Assembly (NCBI RefSeq): GCF_006337065.1
Contig: NZ_CP040872.1
Location: 1,860,001 to 1,924,000, forward strand
Length of the DNA stretch: 64,000 nucleotides
Direction of reading: 5' to 3'
Source: Agromyces laixinhei
GTDB taxonomy: Bacteria; Actinomycetota; Actinomycetes; Actinomycetales; Microbacteriaceae
In this document: positions 43,680-53,700 of the stretch, piece after piece
How positions within the stretch are numbered: the first letter of the stretch is position 1
Layout: every line of letters begins with the position of its first letter
Notes under the pieces: generated by a model
Told to the model about the DNA's origin: nothing
What the model saw: only the letters and a program-made list of their open reading frames with translations
The model's database searches: none
Program-made: the position numbers and the translations under genes

Positions 43680-46600
43680 CTACCTCAGTGCCGCGATCGA
43701 GCGGATGGTGCCGCGCGCGAGACGCAGCTGGCGTTCGTAGGTCGCGGCGAGCACGACGAGCAGCACGCCCGCGATGCCGAGCCACAACCACCACCACACG
43801 GCCTCGTAGAGTTCGGTGATCCATGGCCAGAACTGCACGAGCGCGTGCGCGAGCAGCACCGCGCCGCCGAGGAGCAGTGGAGCCTGCAGGCGGCGCACGG
43901 CGCCGACGACGAGCACGATGACCGCGACGACGCCGAGCGTCACGATGCGCCAGAGCTGGGGATCGGTGAAATCGGCGATGAGGGGCGGAACGAGCAGCAC
44001 GGCAAGGCCGGGGCCGAGCGCCGGCCAACTGCCGAGCTCGGGCGAGCGGAGCATGCGGAACCACCCGGCACCGATGAGGGCGACGCCGACCGAGGCGGTG
44101 ACGACGTCGAACGGGTCGACCCGACCCGACGCGAGCGCGACCACGCCGCCGACGACGAGCAGGCCGAGCGTCGTCCAGCCGAACGCCGTGCCGGCGATCG
44201 GGCGGGCAGTGGTCGCGGCGCCGGCGACGTGGGCGAGCGCGAGCACGGTGAAGAGCACGGTCGCTCGCAGCATCGGCGATTGACCGTCGACGATCTCCAG
44301 GAGGGTCGGCAGGGCGGCGAGGGCGACGGATGCCGCGAGCAGCGCCTCGGCCGGCCACGCCGGCCGAGACGCGGTGCGGGCCCACATCACCGCGATCGTC
44401 ACGCCCGCCGTGAGCGCGACGAGAGGCCAGAACTCGGCGGCGAGCACACTGTCGGCGTCACCGACGGCGACCGCGGCACCGCGCACCAGGCCGGCCCCGA
44501 TGAGGGCGACCCACCCGGCGAGCACGCCGAGCAATCGCACGGGCACCCCACGCGCAAGGTCGGGAAGGAAGATCGCGGCGATCGCGACGACGATGCCGAT
44601 CGATACGAGCACGAGGGTCCGCAACTCCGAGGCGCCTGCCATGCCGACGCTCGGGAGCACCGCCACGGCCGCAGCGGTCGCGAACAGCGCGGTACGGCCC
44701 TGCGCGGGGGCGCCGCCGCTCGTGCGTCGCCAGGTGATGAGCGCGCCGGTGACGGCGAGGGCCGCGGCGAGGGGCAGGGTGTACGCCTCGATGTCGTCGA
44801 CGCCGCCGCCCGAGAGCCACGACCACACGGTGGCCACGCCGAGCCCGAGGCTCAGCCAGCCGAGGTGGCGAACCGGCCGATCGCCGCCGATCGGGTCGCC
44901 GTCGAGCGCCGCGAGCACGAGTGGCACCGGGGTGAGCAACAGGAGCACGAGCCAGGGCGCACCGCTCTCGAACGGGCCGACGAGACCCGAGACGAGAGCG
45001 GCGATTCCCACCACGCCCACGGCCAGGCCCCAGACGGGGCGCACCGACCGCCGCGGCACCACGTGCGCGAGCGCCGCTGCGAGCAGCGCAGCACCGGAGA
45101 GCCCGATCCCGACGAACTCACCGCCGTATGCCGCATCGACGACGACCGCGGCGACGAAGGCGAGTGCGAACGGGGTGACCGCGGCGAACGCGACCCGCAG
45201 CGTCTCGGGTGCGCCGAACCGCAGCCAGACGACCCCGGCGATGACGAAGATGCTCGCGGGCAACCAGCGCCACGAGGCATCCGCCTCGAACGCAAGCGCC
45301 CCGATCGAGATGACGGATGCCGCGAACAGCGGCGTCACCGCGCAGAGACGGTCGCCCGTGCTGCCTGCGCGCACGAACGGGGCGAACGCGAGGAGGACGG
45401 CCGTCGCGACCCCGGTCCACATCCACGGGTTCGCGGCATTCGCGTCGCCGAAATCTCGCCACAGGGGCACCGAGAAGACGGCGGAGGCGAAGAGCGTCGA
45501 TGCGACGGCGAGGTGCGCGGACCCGACCGCCGCCGCTGCCGCAGACGGCCACACCCGGGCGGAGAGCACGCGCCCGGCGACCGCGATGACGATCACCAGC
45601 GCCGAGACCCAGGGCCAGACGGCGGCGCTGGAGTATCCCGCCCACCACGCGAATGCGCCGCTGCCGACGCCGGCGACCGCCGACGTGGCGAGCAGGCCGG
45701 GGATCGCGAATCGCCGCTGCACGACGGCGAGGCCGAGCGCGCCGCCCGCGATCACGAGCAGCACGGCTGCGGCGACCGCCGGACTCGGGGCGACGGCGGC
45801 GGCCACGATGCCGCTCGCGAACGCGGCACCGATCGGGATCGCGGCCAGCACACGACCGCGGCGCAGGAGCACGCTGACGACGAGGGCGCCCGCCGCAACG
45901 ACGACCGGCACGAGCACCGCGGCGAGGTCGTGCCCGGGCACGGGCGGCGACAGCCGTTCTCCGGGCTCGAGGCTCCACGCCGGCACGCTCACCGCAAGGC
46001 GGGCCCAGACGAAGGTCAGAGCGAGCAACAGGCCGGTCAGAGCCGAGCAGGCCGCGATCACGACCGCGGCGATGCACGCCGCGAGCGAATCCCGCGCCGT
46101 CGCCCCGGCGAGGCGGGTTCCGGCCGCGAACGCCGCGGTGACGAGCCCCGCTGCGGCGGGCGCGAGCCAGGACGAGAGTTCGGTGTCGAACTCCGTGAAT
46201 ATCGAGACCGTCGCAGCGAGGGAGAGGCTGAGGCCGAACATCGGCGCAGCGAGCCGCCTCCAGATCGGCGCGAGGCCGTGACGGGCACGCACCGCGACGA
46301 GCGCCGCAAGCCCGACGGCTGCCACGGCGAGGTACGTCCAGAGCTGGTGCCACGCCGAATCGGCCAGCGCCCAGAATGCGGGGATGAGCGCGAGCGCCCC
46401 GGCCGTGAAGCCCGCCGTCATCACGATCGCACGCTCGACCGTGCGGGGCAGGAGCACGGCGACGGAGCCGAGGAGTGAGACGGCGAGCAGCCCGAGCCAC
46501 CATGCCGTACCCCACTCGTCGCTCGGCGCCGCCTCGCTCACGAGCAGGAACACGCCCACTGGCGCGAGAGCGGCCGCAGCCAGTCCCGTCACACGGATGC

Positions 46601-47330
46601 CGCTCACGGCACACACTCCGATGAGCGCGGTCGCGACGACGAGCAGCGCCCCGCCGGTGTAGCCGGCAGCGCCGAGCGCGTCGGTGCCGAACAGCCCGTT
46701 GGCGCGCACGATCCACACGTCGAGCAGCAACAGCACGATCGCGACGGATGCCACGCCCTCGGCGGTGCCCGGCAGGCGACGGGCCCGGAGCAGCCACGCG
46801 ACCCCGAGCACGAGCACGCTCGCGACGGCGATGATGACCGAGCGCACCTCGAGACTCGCGACGAGGTAGGCGACGAAGAGGAACACGATCGCCGTGATGG
46901 AGATGAGCACGACGCCGAGCGTCAGCAGCAGCACCTGCACGCCGGAGCGGCCCGAGCGCGCAGGTGCAGCGGTCGCAGGCACCGGAGCGGACGGTGCGGG
47001 TGCCGGCGCAGGCGCGACGGGCGCCTGCGAGGGCGCGGGCGCCGTGGCATCCGTCGACATGGTCGGTACCGCACCGGCAACCCGGGCCGCTTGCGCTGCG
47101 CGCATGCTCGAGATGAGCGACTGGCGCGCCGTCTCGCCGTCGAACACCCGGCGCCCGGCGCCCAGCAGTTCCGAGGCCGCCGGCACCGACAGGTCGAGTC
47201 CGCACACGCTGCACACCGCCGAACTCAGACCCGCGAAGCACGCGGGGCAGCGAGCGGTGTCGAGCAGCTGCGCCGGGCTCGTCGGCCAGCGCCGCACGTC
47301 GGAACGGTCGGTGGGAAGATGGTCGGCCAT
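43680..47330 (-). CDS. Giant multi-spanning membrane protein with zinc ribbon (SCO7613 C-terminal-domain type)
   Basis: This 1216-aa protein has an N-terminal zinc-ribbon-like motif (C28-x2-C31 and C40-x2-C43, RCPACFAG and CSVCGLDL). A helical segment and an Ala/Pro-rich linker (about 90-130) follow. More than 30 hydrophobic helices then run to the C terminus, with almost no large soluble loops. The layout matches actinobacterial proteins sharing the C-terminal domain of SCO7613, whose function is not established. The ATG at 47330 was chosen because the zinc ribbon begins soon after; the longer frame runs through tRNA-Pro. It lies directly upstream of tRNA-Gly on the same strand. Confidence 0.88.
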   Translation of the reverse strand: MADHLPTDRSDVRRWPTSPAQLLDTARCPACFAGLSSAVCSVCGLDLSVPAASELLGAGRRVFDGETARQSLISSMRAAQAARVAGAVPTMSTDATAPAPSQAPVAPAPAPAPSAPVPATAAPARSGRSGVQVLLLTLGVVLISITAIVFLFVAYLVASLEVRSVIIAVASVLVLGVAWLLRARRLPGTAEGVASVAIVLLLLDVWIVRANGLFGTDALGAAGYTGGALLVVATALIGVCAVSGIRVTGLAAAALAPVGVFLLVSEAAPSDEWGTAWWLGLLAVSLLGSVAVLLPRTVERAIVMTAGFTAGALALIPAFWALADSAWHQLWTYLAVAAVGLAALVAVRARHGLAPIWRRLAAPMFGLSLSLAATVSIFTEFDTELSSWLAPAAAGLVTAAFAAGTRLAGATARDSLAACIAAVVIAACSALTGLLLALTFVWARLAVSVPAWSLEPGERLSPPVPGHDLAAVLVPVVVAAGALVVSVLLRRGRVLAAIPIGAAFASGIVAAAVAPSPAVAAAVLLVIAGGALGLAVVQRRFAIPGLLATSAVAGVGSGAFAWWAGYSSAAVWPWVSALVIVIAVAGRVLSARVWPSAAAAAVGSAHLAVASTLFASAVFSVPLWRDFGDANAANPWMWTGVATAVLLAFAPFVRAGSTGDRLCAVTPLFAASVISIGALAFEADASWRWLPASIFVIAGVVWLRFGAPETLRVAFAAVTPFALAFVAAVVVDAAYGGEFVGIGLSGAALLAAALAHVVPRRSVRPVWGLAVGVVGIAALVSGLVGPFESGAPWLVLLLLTPVPLVLAALDGDPIGGDRPVRHLGWLSLGLGVATVWSWLSGGGVDDIEAYTLPLAAALAVTGALITWRRTSGGAPAQGRTALFATAAAVAVLPSVGMAGASELRTLVLVSIGIVVAIAAIFLPDLARGVPVRLLGVLAGWVALIGAGLVRGAAVAVGDADSVLAAEFWPLVALTAGVTIAVMWARTASRPAWPAEALLAASVALAALPTLLEIVDGQSPMLRATVLFTVLALAHVAGAATTARPIAGTAFGWTTLGLLVVGGVVALASGRVDPFDVVTASVGVALIGAGWFRMLRSPELGSWPALGPGLAVLLVPPLIADFTDPQLWRIVTLGVVAVIVLVVGAVRRLQAPLLLGGAVLLAHALVQFWPWITELYEAVWWWLWLGIAGVLLVVLAATYERQLRLARGTIRSIAALR

Positions 47331-47510
47331 TCGCTCACTCTGCCATGACGCGGCGCCTCGGCAGCGGATCATCCACAGCGGCTCGCCGCCGGTTGCACGG
47401 GCCGCGCACAACGAACGCAGCGCGCTGTGCAGTAGACTTTCCCGGGTCCATCCGTCTGAGGCGTGCTTCGGCATGCCCACGCGGCTGAATCGACGAGTTG
47501 AGTCGCGACT

Positions 47511-47584
47511 CGGGGCGTAGCTCAGCTTGGTAGAGCGCCCGCTTTGGGAGCGGGAGGTCGCAGGTTCGAATCCTGTCGCCCCGA
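47511..47584 (+). tRNA. tRNA-Pro (TGG)
   Basis: The acceptor strands are CGGGGCG and CGCCCCG with discriminator A. The anticodon stem-loop CCCGC-TTTGGGA-GCGGG gives anticodon TGG, and the T-arm is GCAGGTTCGAATCCTGT. CCA is not encoded. TAGACT at 47433-47438 is a possible -10. It lies 50 bases before tig. Confidence 0.95.
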
Positions 47585-47634
47585 CGAGTTGCCCGACTCG
47601 ACACGAACTTCCCACACAACAGGAGATCTTCCAC

Positions 47635-49038
47635 ATGCCGACCACTTCGGTTGAGAAGCTGAGCCCCACTCGCGCCAAGCTCACCATCTCGGTGACGCCC
47701 GAGGAGCTGAAGCCCAGCATCGCCCACGCGTACGAGCACATCGCCGAGCAGATCAACGTGCCCGGTTTCCGCAAGGGCAAGGTGCCGCCGCCCATCGTCG
47801 ACCAGCGCGTCGGCAAGGGCGCCGTGCTCGAGCACGCCGTCAACGAGGGCCTCGACGGCTTCTACCGTGCCGCCGTCGCCGAGCACGAGCTTCGTCCGCT
47901 CGGCCGGCCCGAGGCCGACATCGTCGAGTGGCCCAGCGACAAGGACTTCTCGGGTGAGCTGCTGCTCGCGATCGAGGTCGACGTGCGCCCCGAGATCGAG
48001 CTGCCCGCCTACGACGGCCTCGAGCTCACGGTCGACTCCGTCGAGGTCGCCGACGACGAGGTATCCGAAGAACTCGACCGCCTGCGCAGCCGTTTCGGCA
48101 CGCTCATCACGGTCGACCGCCCCGCCAAGACCGGTGACTTCGTGACGCTCGACCTCGTCGCGAAGATCGAAGACGCCGAGGTCGACACCGCGAGCGGCAT
48201 CTCGTACGAGCTCGGCTCGGGCGACCTCATCGAGGGCATCGACGAGGCCCTCGACACGCTCTCCGCCGGCGAGACCACGACCTTCGCGTCGAAGCTCCTT
48301 GGCGGCGACCACGAGGGCGAGACCGCCGAGATCACCGTCACCGTCTCCGCCGTGAAGGAGCGCGAGCTGCCTGAGGCCGACGACGACTTCGCGCAGATCG
48401 CGAGCGAGTTCGACACGCTCGCCGAGCTGACCGACAGCCTGAAGGAGCAGGTGGCCCGCAACAAGTCGTTCGGCCAGGGCAGCCAGGCCCGCGACCTCCT
48501 CGTCGACAAGCTCCTCGAGCTCGTCGAGGTGCCGGTCGCGCAGGCGGTCATCGACGACGAGGTGCACCGTCACCTCGAGAACGAGAACCGTCTCGAAGAC
48601 GACGAGCACCGCGCCGAGGTCGCCGAATCGAGCGAGAAGGCGTTCAAGACGCAGATCCTGCTCGACACGATCGCCGAGGCCGAGAAGGTCCAGGTCAGCC
48701 AGGACGAGCTGACCCAGTACCTCGTGCAGGGTGCCGCCCAGTACGGCATGGAGCCCAACGAGTTCGTGCAGATCCTCAGCCAGAACAACCAGATCCCCGC
48801 CATGGTCGGCGAGGTCGCGCGCAACAAGGCGCTCGCGATCGCGCTCGGCAAGGCGACGGTGACGGATGCCGCGGGCAAGCCCGTCGACCTCTCCGAGTTC
48901 ACGGCTGTGGCCGAGGCAGAGGCAGAGGCAGAGGCAGAGGTGGTCGACGAGGCGGAAGAGATCGTCGAAGACGCCGAGAGCGCCGAGAAGCCCGCGCCGA
49001 AGAAGCGCGCGTCGAAGAAGAAGGCCGACGCCGAGTAG
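47635..49038 (+). CDS. tig: Trigger factor
   Basis: This 467-aa ribosome-associated chaperone and prolyl isomerase binds nascent chains at the exit tunnel. The N-terminal domain has the ribosome-docking signature GFRKGKVPP (near residue 45). A PPIase domain (about 150-245, starting [13 protein letters not shown]) and a helical C-terminal arm follow. A long Glu/Ala/Lys-rich tail ([17 protein letters not shown], then [12 protein letters not shown]) is typical of actinobacterial versions. The ATG at 47635 follows aggaga; the frame extends upstream only through tRNA-Pro. It is first in the proteostasis cluster and ends at a strong terminator. Confidence 0.97.
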   Translation: MPTTSVEKLSPTRAKLTISVTPEELKPSIAHAYEHIAEQINVPGFRKGKVPPPIVDQRVGKGAVLEHAVNEGLDGFYRAAVAEHELRPLGRPEADIVEWPSDKDFSGELLLAIEVDVRPEIELPAYDGLELTVDSVEVADDEVSEELDRLRSRFGTLITVDRPAKTGDFVTLDLVAKIEDAEVDTASGISYELGSGDLIEGIDEALDTLSAGETTTFASKLLGGDHEGETAEITVTVSAVKERELPEADDDFAQIASEFDTLAELTDSLKEQVARNKSFGQGSQARDLLVDKLLELVEVPVAQAVIDDEVHRHLENENRLEDDEHRAEVAESSEKAFKTQILLDTIAEAEKVQVSQDELTQYLVQGAAQYGMEPNEFVQILSQNNQIPAMVGEVARNKALAIALGKATVTDAAGKPVDLSEFTAVAEAEAEAEAEVVDEAEEIVEDAESAEKPAPKKRASKKKADAE

Positions 49039-49054
49039 TCGGCGAGCGAACCCC

Positions 49055-49090
49055 ACGGGGCCGGGCGGTTCGCCCGGCCCCGTTCCGTTT
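49055..49090 (+). terminator. Rho-independent terminator after tig
   Basis: A perfect 13-bp stem, ACGGGGCCGGGCG (49055-49067) with its complement (49071-49083), has loop GTT and is followed by TCCGTTT. Confidence 0.88.
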
Positions 49091-49107
49091 CACGAGAAGG
49101 AGCCACG

Positions 49108-49617
49108 ATGGTCGACGACTGGGAGCGGCGGATCGCCGACGTCTGGAGTTCTGCTGCCGGTTCCGTCGTCGATCACGAGGTGATCGTGCAGATCGACGCC
49201 CTCGCCGCGGAGCGCGGCGACGACGACGCGCGGGCGATCTTCGAACGCGCAGGTGCACGCGACTCGGCCGGTCGCCCGGCCGAGGCGGTGCCGCTCTATC
49301 GGCGCGCGCTCGAACTGGGACTCGACGAGGAGCACCGGCCGCAGGCCGTCGTCCAACTCGCGAGCAGCATCCGCAACCTGGGTGATCTCGACGAAGCTCT
49401 GCGACTCATCGAGGCGGAGCACCGTGAGCACCCCGACGCGCCGTACCGCGACGAGGTCGCGGCGTTCCTCGCGCTCGCCCTCGTGAGCGCCGGAGACGCG
49501 CGCCGCGGGGCATCCGTCGCCCTCGCGGCGCTCGCCCCGCACCTGCGCAGGTACACCCGGTCGGTGAGCGCGTACGCCGCTGCGCTCTCCGGCGTCGACG
49601 ACGCGGCATCCGCCTAG
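49108..49617 (+). CDS. Tetratricopeptide-repeat protein
   Basis: This 169-aa soluble helical protein has TPR-like pairs. GRPAEAVPLYRRALELGL (about 53-70), LASSIRNLGDLDEALRLIE (about 85-103) and ALALVSAGDARRGASVALAAL (about 127-147) show the Gly/Ala/Leu pattern of the repeat. It is probably a protein-interaction module; its partner is unknown. It sits between tig and clpP1 with its own gaaggag site. The link to proteolysis is positional inference. Confidence 0.82.
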   Translation: MVDDWERRIADVWSSAAGSVVDHEVIVQIDALAAERGDDDARAIFERAGARDSAGRPAEAVPLYRRALELGLDEEHRPQAVVQLASSIRNLGDLDEALRLIEAEHREHPDAPYRDEVAAFLALALVSAGDARRGASVALAALAPHLRRYTRSVSAYAAALSGVDDAASA

Positions 49618-49689
49618 GGCGAACAGCCCCGTTCGCGTGCGTTGCAACGGATAGATTCGAGTGAACGCGACAACGAAACGGAGCGACAC

Positions 49690-50277
49690 ATGGCCGAAGC
49701 GACACCCAGCCCCGGTGTTTTCGATCGACTGCTGAAGGACCGCATCATCTGGCTGGGGTCCGAGGTGCGCGACGAGAACGCCAACGAGATCGCGGCGAAA
49801 CTGTTGCTGCTCGCTGCTGAAGATGCCAAGAAAGACATCTACCTCTACGTCAACTCTCCGGGCGGATCGATCACGGCGGGCATGGCGATCTACGACACCA
49901 TGCAGTTCGTGCCCAACGACATCGTCACCGTCGGCATCGGCATGGCCGCATCGATGGGCCAGCTCCTGCTCACAGCGGGCACCAAGGGCAAGCGGTACAT
50001 CACCCCCAACGCGCGCGTGCTGCTGCACCAGCCGCACGGCGGGTTCGGCGGCACCGCGAGCGACATCCAGACCCAGGCGCAGCTCATCCTCGACATGAAG
50101 AAGCGCCTCGCCGAGATCACCGCGGCGCAGACCGGGAAGTCGGTCGAGCAGATCAATGCCGACGGCGACCGCGACCGCTGGTTCAACGCGCAGGAGGCGC
50201 TCGAATACGGCTTCGTCGACCACATCCGCGAATCGGCACTCGACGTGGCCGGCGGCGGCGGAACCGACCAGGCATAG
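49690..50277 (+). CDS. clpP1: ATP-dependent Clp protease proteolytic subunit 1
   Basis: This 195-aa serine protease subunit forms heptameric rings. The catalytic triad is Ser89 (GMAASMGQ), His113 (LLHQPHGG) and Asp162 (GDRDRWF). A short pro-like N terminus precedes [13 protein letters not shown]. Actinobacteria use two different ClpP rings, and the second gene follows 26 bases later, so they form one operon. The ATG at 49690 follows ggagcgac. An inverted repeat GCGAAC-N6-GTTCGC at 49619-49636 and TAGATT at 49652-49657 lie upstream. Confidence 0.96.
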   Translation: MAEATPSPGVFDRLLKDRIIWLGSEVRDENANEIAAKLLLLAAEDAKKDIYLYVNSPGGSITAGMAIYDTMQFVPNDIVTVGIGMAASMGQLLLTAGTKGKRYITPNARVLLHQPHGGFGGTASDIQTQAQLILDMKKRLAEITAAQTGKSVEQINADGDRDRWFNAQEALEYGFVDHIRESALDVAGGGGTDQA

Positions 50278-50303
50278 GCACCGAGAGAAGAGAGAACGAG
50301 CGA

Positions 50304-50987
50304 ATGTCAGTATCAACTTTCGGTGGCCCTGCCTTCGGCGGCACCGCCTTCAACGGCGTGCGGGCCCCGGGCTCGCGCTACATCCTGCCGAGCTTCGAAG
50401 AGCGCACGGCCTACGGCTACAAGCGTCAGGACCCCTACGCGAAGCTCTTCGAAGACCGCATCATCTTCCTCGGAGTGCAGGTCGACGATGCTTCGGCCGA
50501 CGACATCATGGCCCAGCTGCTCGTGCTCGAGTCGATGGACCCCGACCGCGACATCATCCTGTACATCAACTCGCCGGGCGGATCGTTCACGGCAATGACC
50601 GCGATCTACGACACGATGCAGTACATCCGTCCGCAGATCCAGACGGTCGTGCTCGGCCAGGCCGCTTCAGCTGCGGCCGTCATCGCTGCGGCGGGCACGC
50701 CCGGCAAGCGTCTCGCGCTGCCGAACGCCAGGGTGCTCATCCACCAGCCCGCGATGGGCGAGGCCGGACACGGCCAGGCGTCTGACATCGAGATCCAGGC
50801 GGCTGAGATCCTTCGCATGCGCTCGTGGCTCGAAGAGACGCTCTCGCGTCACTCGAACCGCACGCAGGAGCAGGTCAATGCCGACATCGACCGCGACAAG
50901 ATCCTGTCGGCCGAAGAGTCGCTCGAGTACGGCCTCATCGATCAGGTGCTGAGTTCGCGCAAGAGCCTGCCCGAGATCACGCGATAG
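50304..50987 (+). CDS. clpP2: ATP-dependent Clp protease proteolytic subunit 2
   Basis: This 227-aa ClpP paralogue has Ser122 (GQAASAAAV), His147 (VLIHQPAMG) and the downstream Asp in [17 protein letters not shown]. Its N-terminal extension (residues 1-45) is longer than in ClpP1 and is likely processed. It should assemble with ClpP1 into the mixed tetradecamer that docks ClpX or ClpC. It ends at a strong hairpin, so clpX is transcribed at least partly on its own. Confidence 0.96.
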   Translation: MSVSTFGGPAFGGTAFNGVRAPGSRYILPSFEERTAYGYKRQDPYAKLFEDRIIFLGVQVDDASADDIMAQLLVLESMDPDRDIILYINSPGGSFTAMTAIYDTMQYIRPQIQTVVLGQAASAAAVIAAAGTPGKRLALPNARVLIHQPAMGEAGHGQASDIEIQAAEILRMRSWLEETLSRHSNRTQEQVNADIDRDKILSAEESLEYGLIDQVLSSRKSLPEITR

Positions 50988-51001
50988 CGAACGTTCCGTG
51001 A

Positions 51002-51050
51002 ACGCGGCGGATGGCCGGCTGCACGACAGCCGGGCCATCCGCCGCGTTTC
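51002..51050 (+). terminator. Terminator after clpP2
   Basis: A stem of about 19 bp with one bulged G forms between ACGCGGCGGATGGCCGGCT (51002-51020) and 51028-51047, with a 7-nt loop, followed by TTTCG. Confidence 0.82.
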
Positions 51051-51066
51051 GCCGTTGCACGTGCCG

Positions 51067-51083
51067 GTTCGCGGCCCGCGAAC
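51067..51083 (+). promoter_or_regulatory. ClgR-like dyad upstream of clpX
   Basis: GTTCGC-N5-GCGAAC is a perfect dyad. Its arms and 5-nt spacing match the actinobacterial ClgR pattern (TCGC, five bases, GCGAA), although the central bases differ. It lies 90 bases before the clpX start; a TAGGCT hexamer follows at about 51137-51142. ClgR itself is not in this window. Confidence 0.5.
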
Positions 51084-51172
51084 GGCAAGGTGTGTCGAAT
51101 CCCGCGCCCTCCCCTCGATCGGCCCGATCTCGGGCTAGGCTCGGAACAGACTCGTCGACTGGGAGGGTTGCG

Positions 51173-52450
51173 ATGGCACGCATCGGAGAGAGCGCCGACC
51201 TGCTCAAGTGCTCGTTCTGCGGAAAGAGCCAGAAGCAGGTACAGCAGCTCATCGCCGGACCCGGCGTCTACATCTGCGATGAGTGCGTCGAACTCTGCAA
51301 CGAGATCATCGAGGAGCGGCTCGCCGAGGCCGGAGAGACCGAGGCCGGCGAGTTCGAACTGCCCAAGCCGAAGGAGATCTTCGGATACCTCGAGGAGTAC
51401 GTCATCGGTCAGGACGCCGCGAAGCGGGCGCTGGCCGTCGCGGTCTACAACCATTACAAGCGCGTTCGCGCCCGCACCGCACTCACCTCGGCCGACGCGC
51501 GCGACGACGTCGAACTCTCGAAGTCCAACATCCTGCTCATCGGCCCCACGGGCTGCGGCAAGACCTATCTCGCGCAGACGCTCGCGAAGCAGCTCAACGT
51601 GCCCTTCGCCGTGGCCGACGCGACGGCGCTGACCGAGGCCGGGTACGTGGGCGAAGACGTCGAGAACATCCTGCTGAAGCTCATTCAGGCCGCCGACTTC
51701 GATGTCAAGCGGGCCGAGACAGGCATCATCTACATCGACGAGGTCGACAAGATCGCCCGCAAGGCAGAGAACCCGTCGATCACGAGGGATGTCTCGGGCG
51801 AGGGCGTGCAGCAGGCGCTGCTGAAGATCCTCGAGGGCACGGTCGCATCAGTGCCCCCGCAAGGCGGGCGCAAGCATCCGCACCAGGAGTTCATCCAGAT
51901 CGACACGACGAATGTGCTGTTCATCGTGGCCGGGGCGTTCGCGGGGCTCGAAGACATCATCTCCTCGCGCGCGGGCAAGCGCGGCATCGGTTTCGGCGCC
52001 CCGCTGCACAATAAAGAAGACGAAGCCGACATCTTCAGCGAGGTCCTCCCCGAAGACCTCCATAAGTTCGGCCTCATTCCCGAGTTCATCGGCCGGCTTC
52101 CGGTGGTCGCGACCGTGACCCCGCTCGACCGCGAGGCGCTCATGGAGATCCTCACCGTGCCGCGAAACGCACTCGTGCGGCAGTACCAGCGCATGTTCGA
52201 ACTCGACGGGGTCGAGCTCGATTTCGACGACGAGGCGTTGCAGGCGATCGCCGATCTCGCAGTGCTGCGGCAGACGGGTGCGCGCGGACTCCGCGCCATC
52301 ATGGAGGAGGTGCTCGGGCCGATCATGTTCGAGGTGCCCTCCTCCACGGGGGTTGCCCGCGTCGTCGTCACGAGGGCCGCGGTGCTCGACAACGCCGCGC
52401 CCACGATCGTGCCGCACGCCAAGCAGCGCCGCACCGAGAAGTCCGCGTAG
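51173..52450 (+). CDS. clpX: ATP-dependent Clp protease ATP-binding subunit ClpX
   Basis: This 425-aa AAA+ unfoldase recognises substrates and feeds them to ClpP. The N-terminal C4 zinc finger ([10 protein letters not shown], then [10 protein letters not shown]) is followed by Walker A GPTGCGKT near residue 125 and Walker [11 protein letters not shown] near residue 185. The pore-loop region lies in [16 protein letters not shown]. The ClpP-docking loop region reads KRGIGFGAP. Full length. The ATG at 51173 follows gggagggttgcg. Its TAG is in the same frame as the transporter sequence that follows. Confidence 0.97.
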   Translation: MARIGESADLLKCSFCGKSQKQVQQLIAGPGVYICDECVELCNEIIEERLAEAGETEAGEFELPKPKEIFGYLEEYVIGQDAAKRALAVAVYNHYKRVRARTALTSADARDDVELSKSNILLIGPTGCGKTYLAQTLAKQLNVPFAVADATALTEAGYVGEDVENILLKLIQAADFDVKRAETGIIYIDEVDKIARKAENPSITRDVSGEGVQQALLKILEGTVASVPPQGGRKHPHQEFIQIDTTNVLFIVAGAFAGLEDIISSRAGKRGIGFGAPLHNKEDEADIFSEVLPEDLHKFGLIPEFIGRLPVVATVTPLDREALMEILTVPRNALVRQYQRMFELDGVELDFDDEALQAIADLAVLRQTGARGLRAIMEEVLGPIMFEVPSSTGVARVVVTRAAVLDNAAPTIVPHAKQRRTEKSA

Positions 52451-52540
52451 CTCGGCCGAGAACGGGCACCGCCCATCTTCCAGACCGTCGTCGCGGGAGT
52501 CATCGCGGCCATCACCGGATTCGCGAGCTCATTCGTCCTC

Positions 52541-53686
52541 GTGATCGCGGGCCTCACCGCCGTCGGAGCGACCGAGACGCAGGCGGCGTCGGGGCTCTTC
52601 GCGCTCTGCGTGGCAACGGGTCTGCTCTGCATCATGCTGCCGCTCGCGACCCGCATGCCCGTGTCGTTCGCGTGGTCGACGCCGGGAGCGGCACTGCTCG
52701 TGGCGGCGGCCACCACCACCCAGCAGTTCGGGGCCGCGATCGGCGCGTTCATCATCTGCGGGGTGCTCATCGTGCTCGCTGGTCTGTGGCCCGCGCTGGG
52801 GCGTGCGATCACGAGCATCCCGAAGCCGATCGCGAGCGCGATGCTCGCGGGCATCCTCTTCCCGATCTGCGTTGCGCCGGTGTTCGCCGCCGTCGAGCAG
52901 CCGGCGATCGCCGTGCCCATGGTGCTCGTGTGGCTGCTGCTCGCCCGTCTCGCACCGCGCTGGGCGGTGCCGGCGGCGATGCTCGTCGCGGTGATCGGCA
53001 TCGCCGTGGTGGCCGGCCCCGCGGTGCTCGCGAGCGAGGCGGTGCGACCGCAACTCCAGTTCGTGGCTCCGGTGTTCGACCCGTTCGTGATCGTGAGCCT
53101 CGGTCTCCCGCTCTTCATCGTGACGATGGCGGGCCAGAACGTGCCGGGGTTCGCCGTGATGTCTGCGTTCGGTTACCGCCTGGCCCCGCGACCGGCGCTC
53201 GTCGCATCGGGTGTCGCGTCGACCGCCGCGGCGTTCGCCGGCGGCCACGCACTCAACCTCGCCGCCATCACCGCTGCGATCATGGCGAGCCCGGAGTCGA
53301 ACCCCGACCCACGCAAGCGGTGGGTCGCGACCTTCACCTCGGGCATCGTCTACCTGTTGCTCGGCGTCGGTGCCGGGCTCGCCGCCGCAGTCGTGCAGGC
53401 GTCACCGCCCATCATCATCACCGCGGTCGCGGGCCTTGCGCTGCTCGGCGCGCTGGTGTCCTCCCTGACCGGCGCCTTCGAAGACCAGGATCAGCGGATC
53501 ACCGCGATCGGCACGTTCCTGGTCACCGCGTCGGGCGTCGCCGTCGTCGGCATCGGCTCCGCCTTCTGGGGGCTCGTGGTGGGTGGGGTGCTCATGCTCT
53601 GGCTCGGTCGCCGGGCGACACCCGCAGCGGCCGCAGCGCGCCGTTCAGACGATGAAGAGCCTGGTCTCGACGGGCAACCCGTCTAG
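52541..53686 (+). CDS. BenE-family transporter, N terminus uncertain
   Basis: This protein is 381 aa from the GTG at 52541. It has about 11 hydrophobic helices and reads as a benzoate/H+ symporter ([48 protein letters not shown]). The same frame is open back to the clpX stop at 52450 and encodes a good first helix ([20 protein letters not shown]), normally part of the BenE family. That stretch contains no ATG, GTG or TTG. Either it begins at a non-standard codon such as ATC (52475), or its start was lost by a deletion that joined it to clpX. The substrate is unproven. Confidence 0.75.
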   Translation: MIAGLTAVGATETQAASGLFALCVATGLLCIMLPLATRMPVSFAWSTPGAALLVAAATTTQQFGAAIGAFIICGVLIVLAGLWPALGRAITSIPKPIASAMLAGILFPICVAPVFAAVEQPAIAVPMVLVWLLLARLAPRWAVPAAMLVAVIGIAVVAGPAVLASEAVRPQLQFVAPVFDPFVIVSLGLPLFIVTMAGQNVPGFAVMSAFGYRLAPRPALVASGVASTAAAFAGGHALNLAAITAAIMASPESNPDPRKRWVATFTSGIVYLLLGVGAGLAAAVVQASPPIIITAVAGLALLGALVSSLTGAFEDQDQRITAIGTFLVTASGVAVVGIGSAFWGLVVGGVLMLWLGRRATPAAAAARRSDDEEPGLDGQPV

Positions 53687-53700
53687 ACGATCGGACGTCG

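Noticed and set aside
43845..46478. 877-aa plus-strand frame opposite the giant membrane protein
   Set aside because: It is extremely rich in Arg, Glu, Asp, Gly and His, the expected antisense of a hydrophobic GC-rich gene; no start signals or known domains are visible.
49619..49636. GCGAAC-N6-GTTCGC before clpP1 as a ClgR site
   Set aside because: The arms are in the reverse order and the spacing is 6, unlike the ClgR pattern; mentioned only as a dyad.
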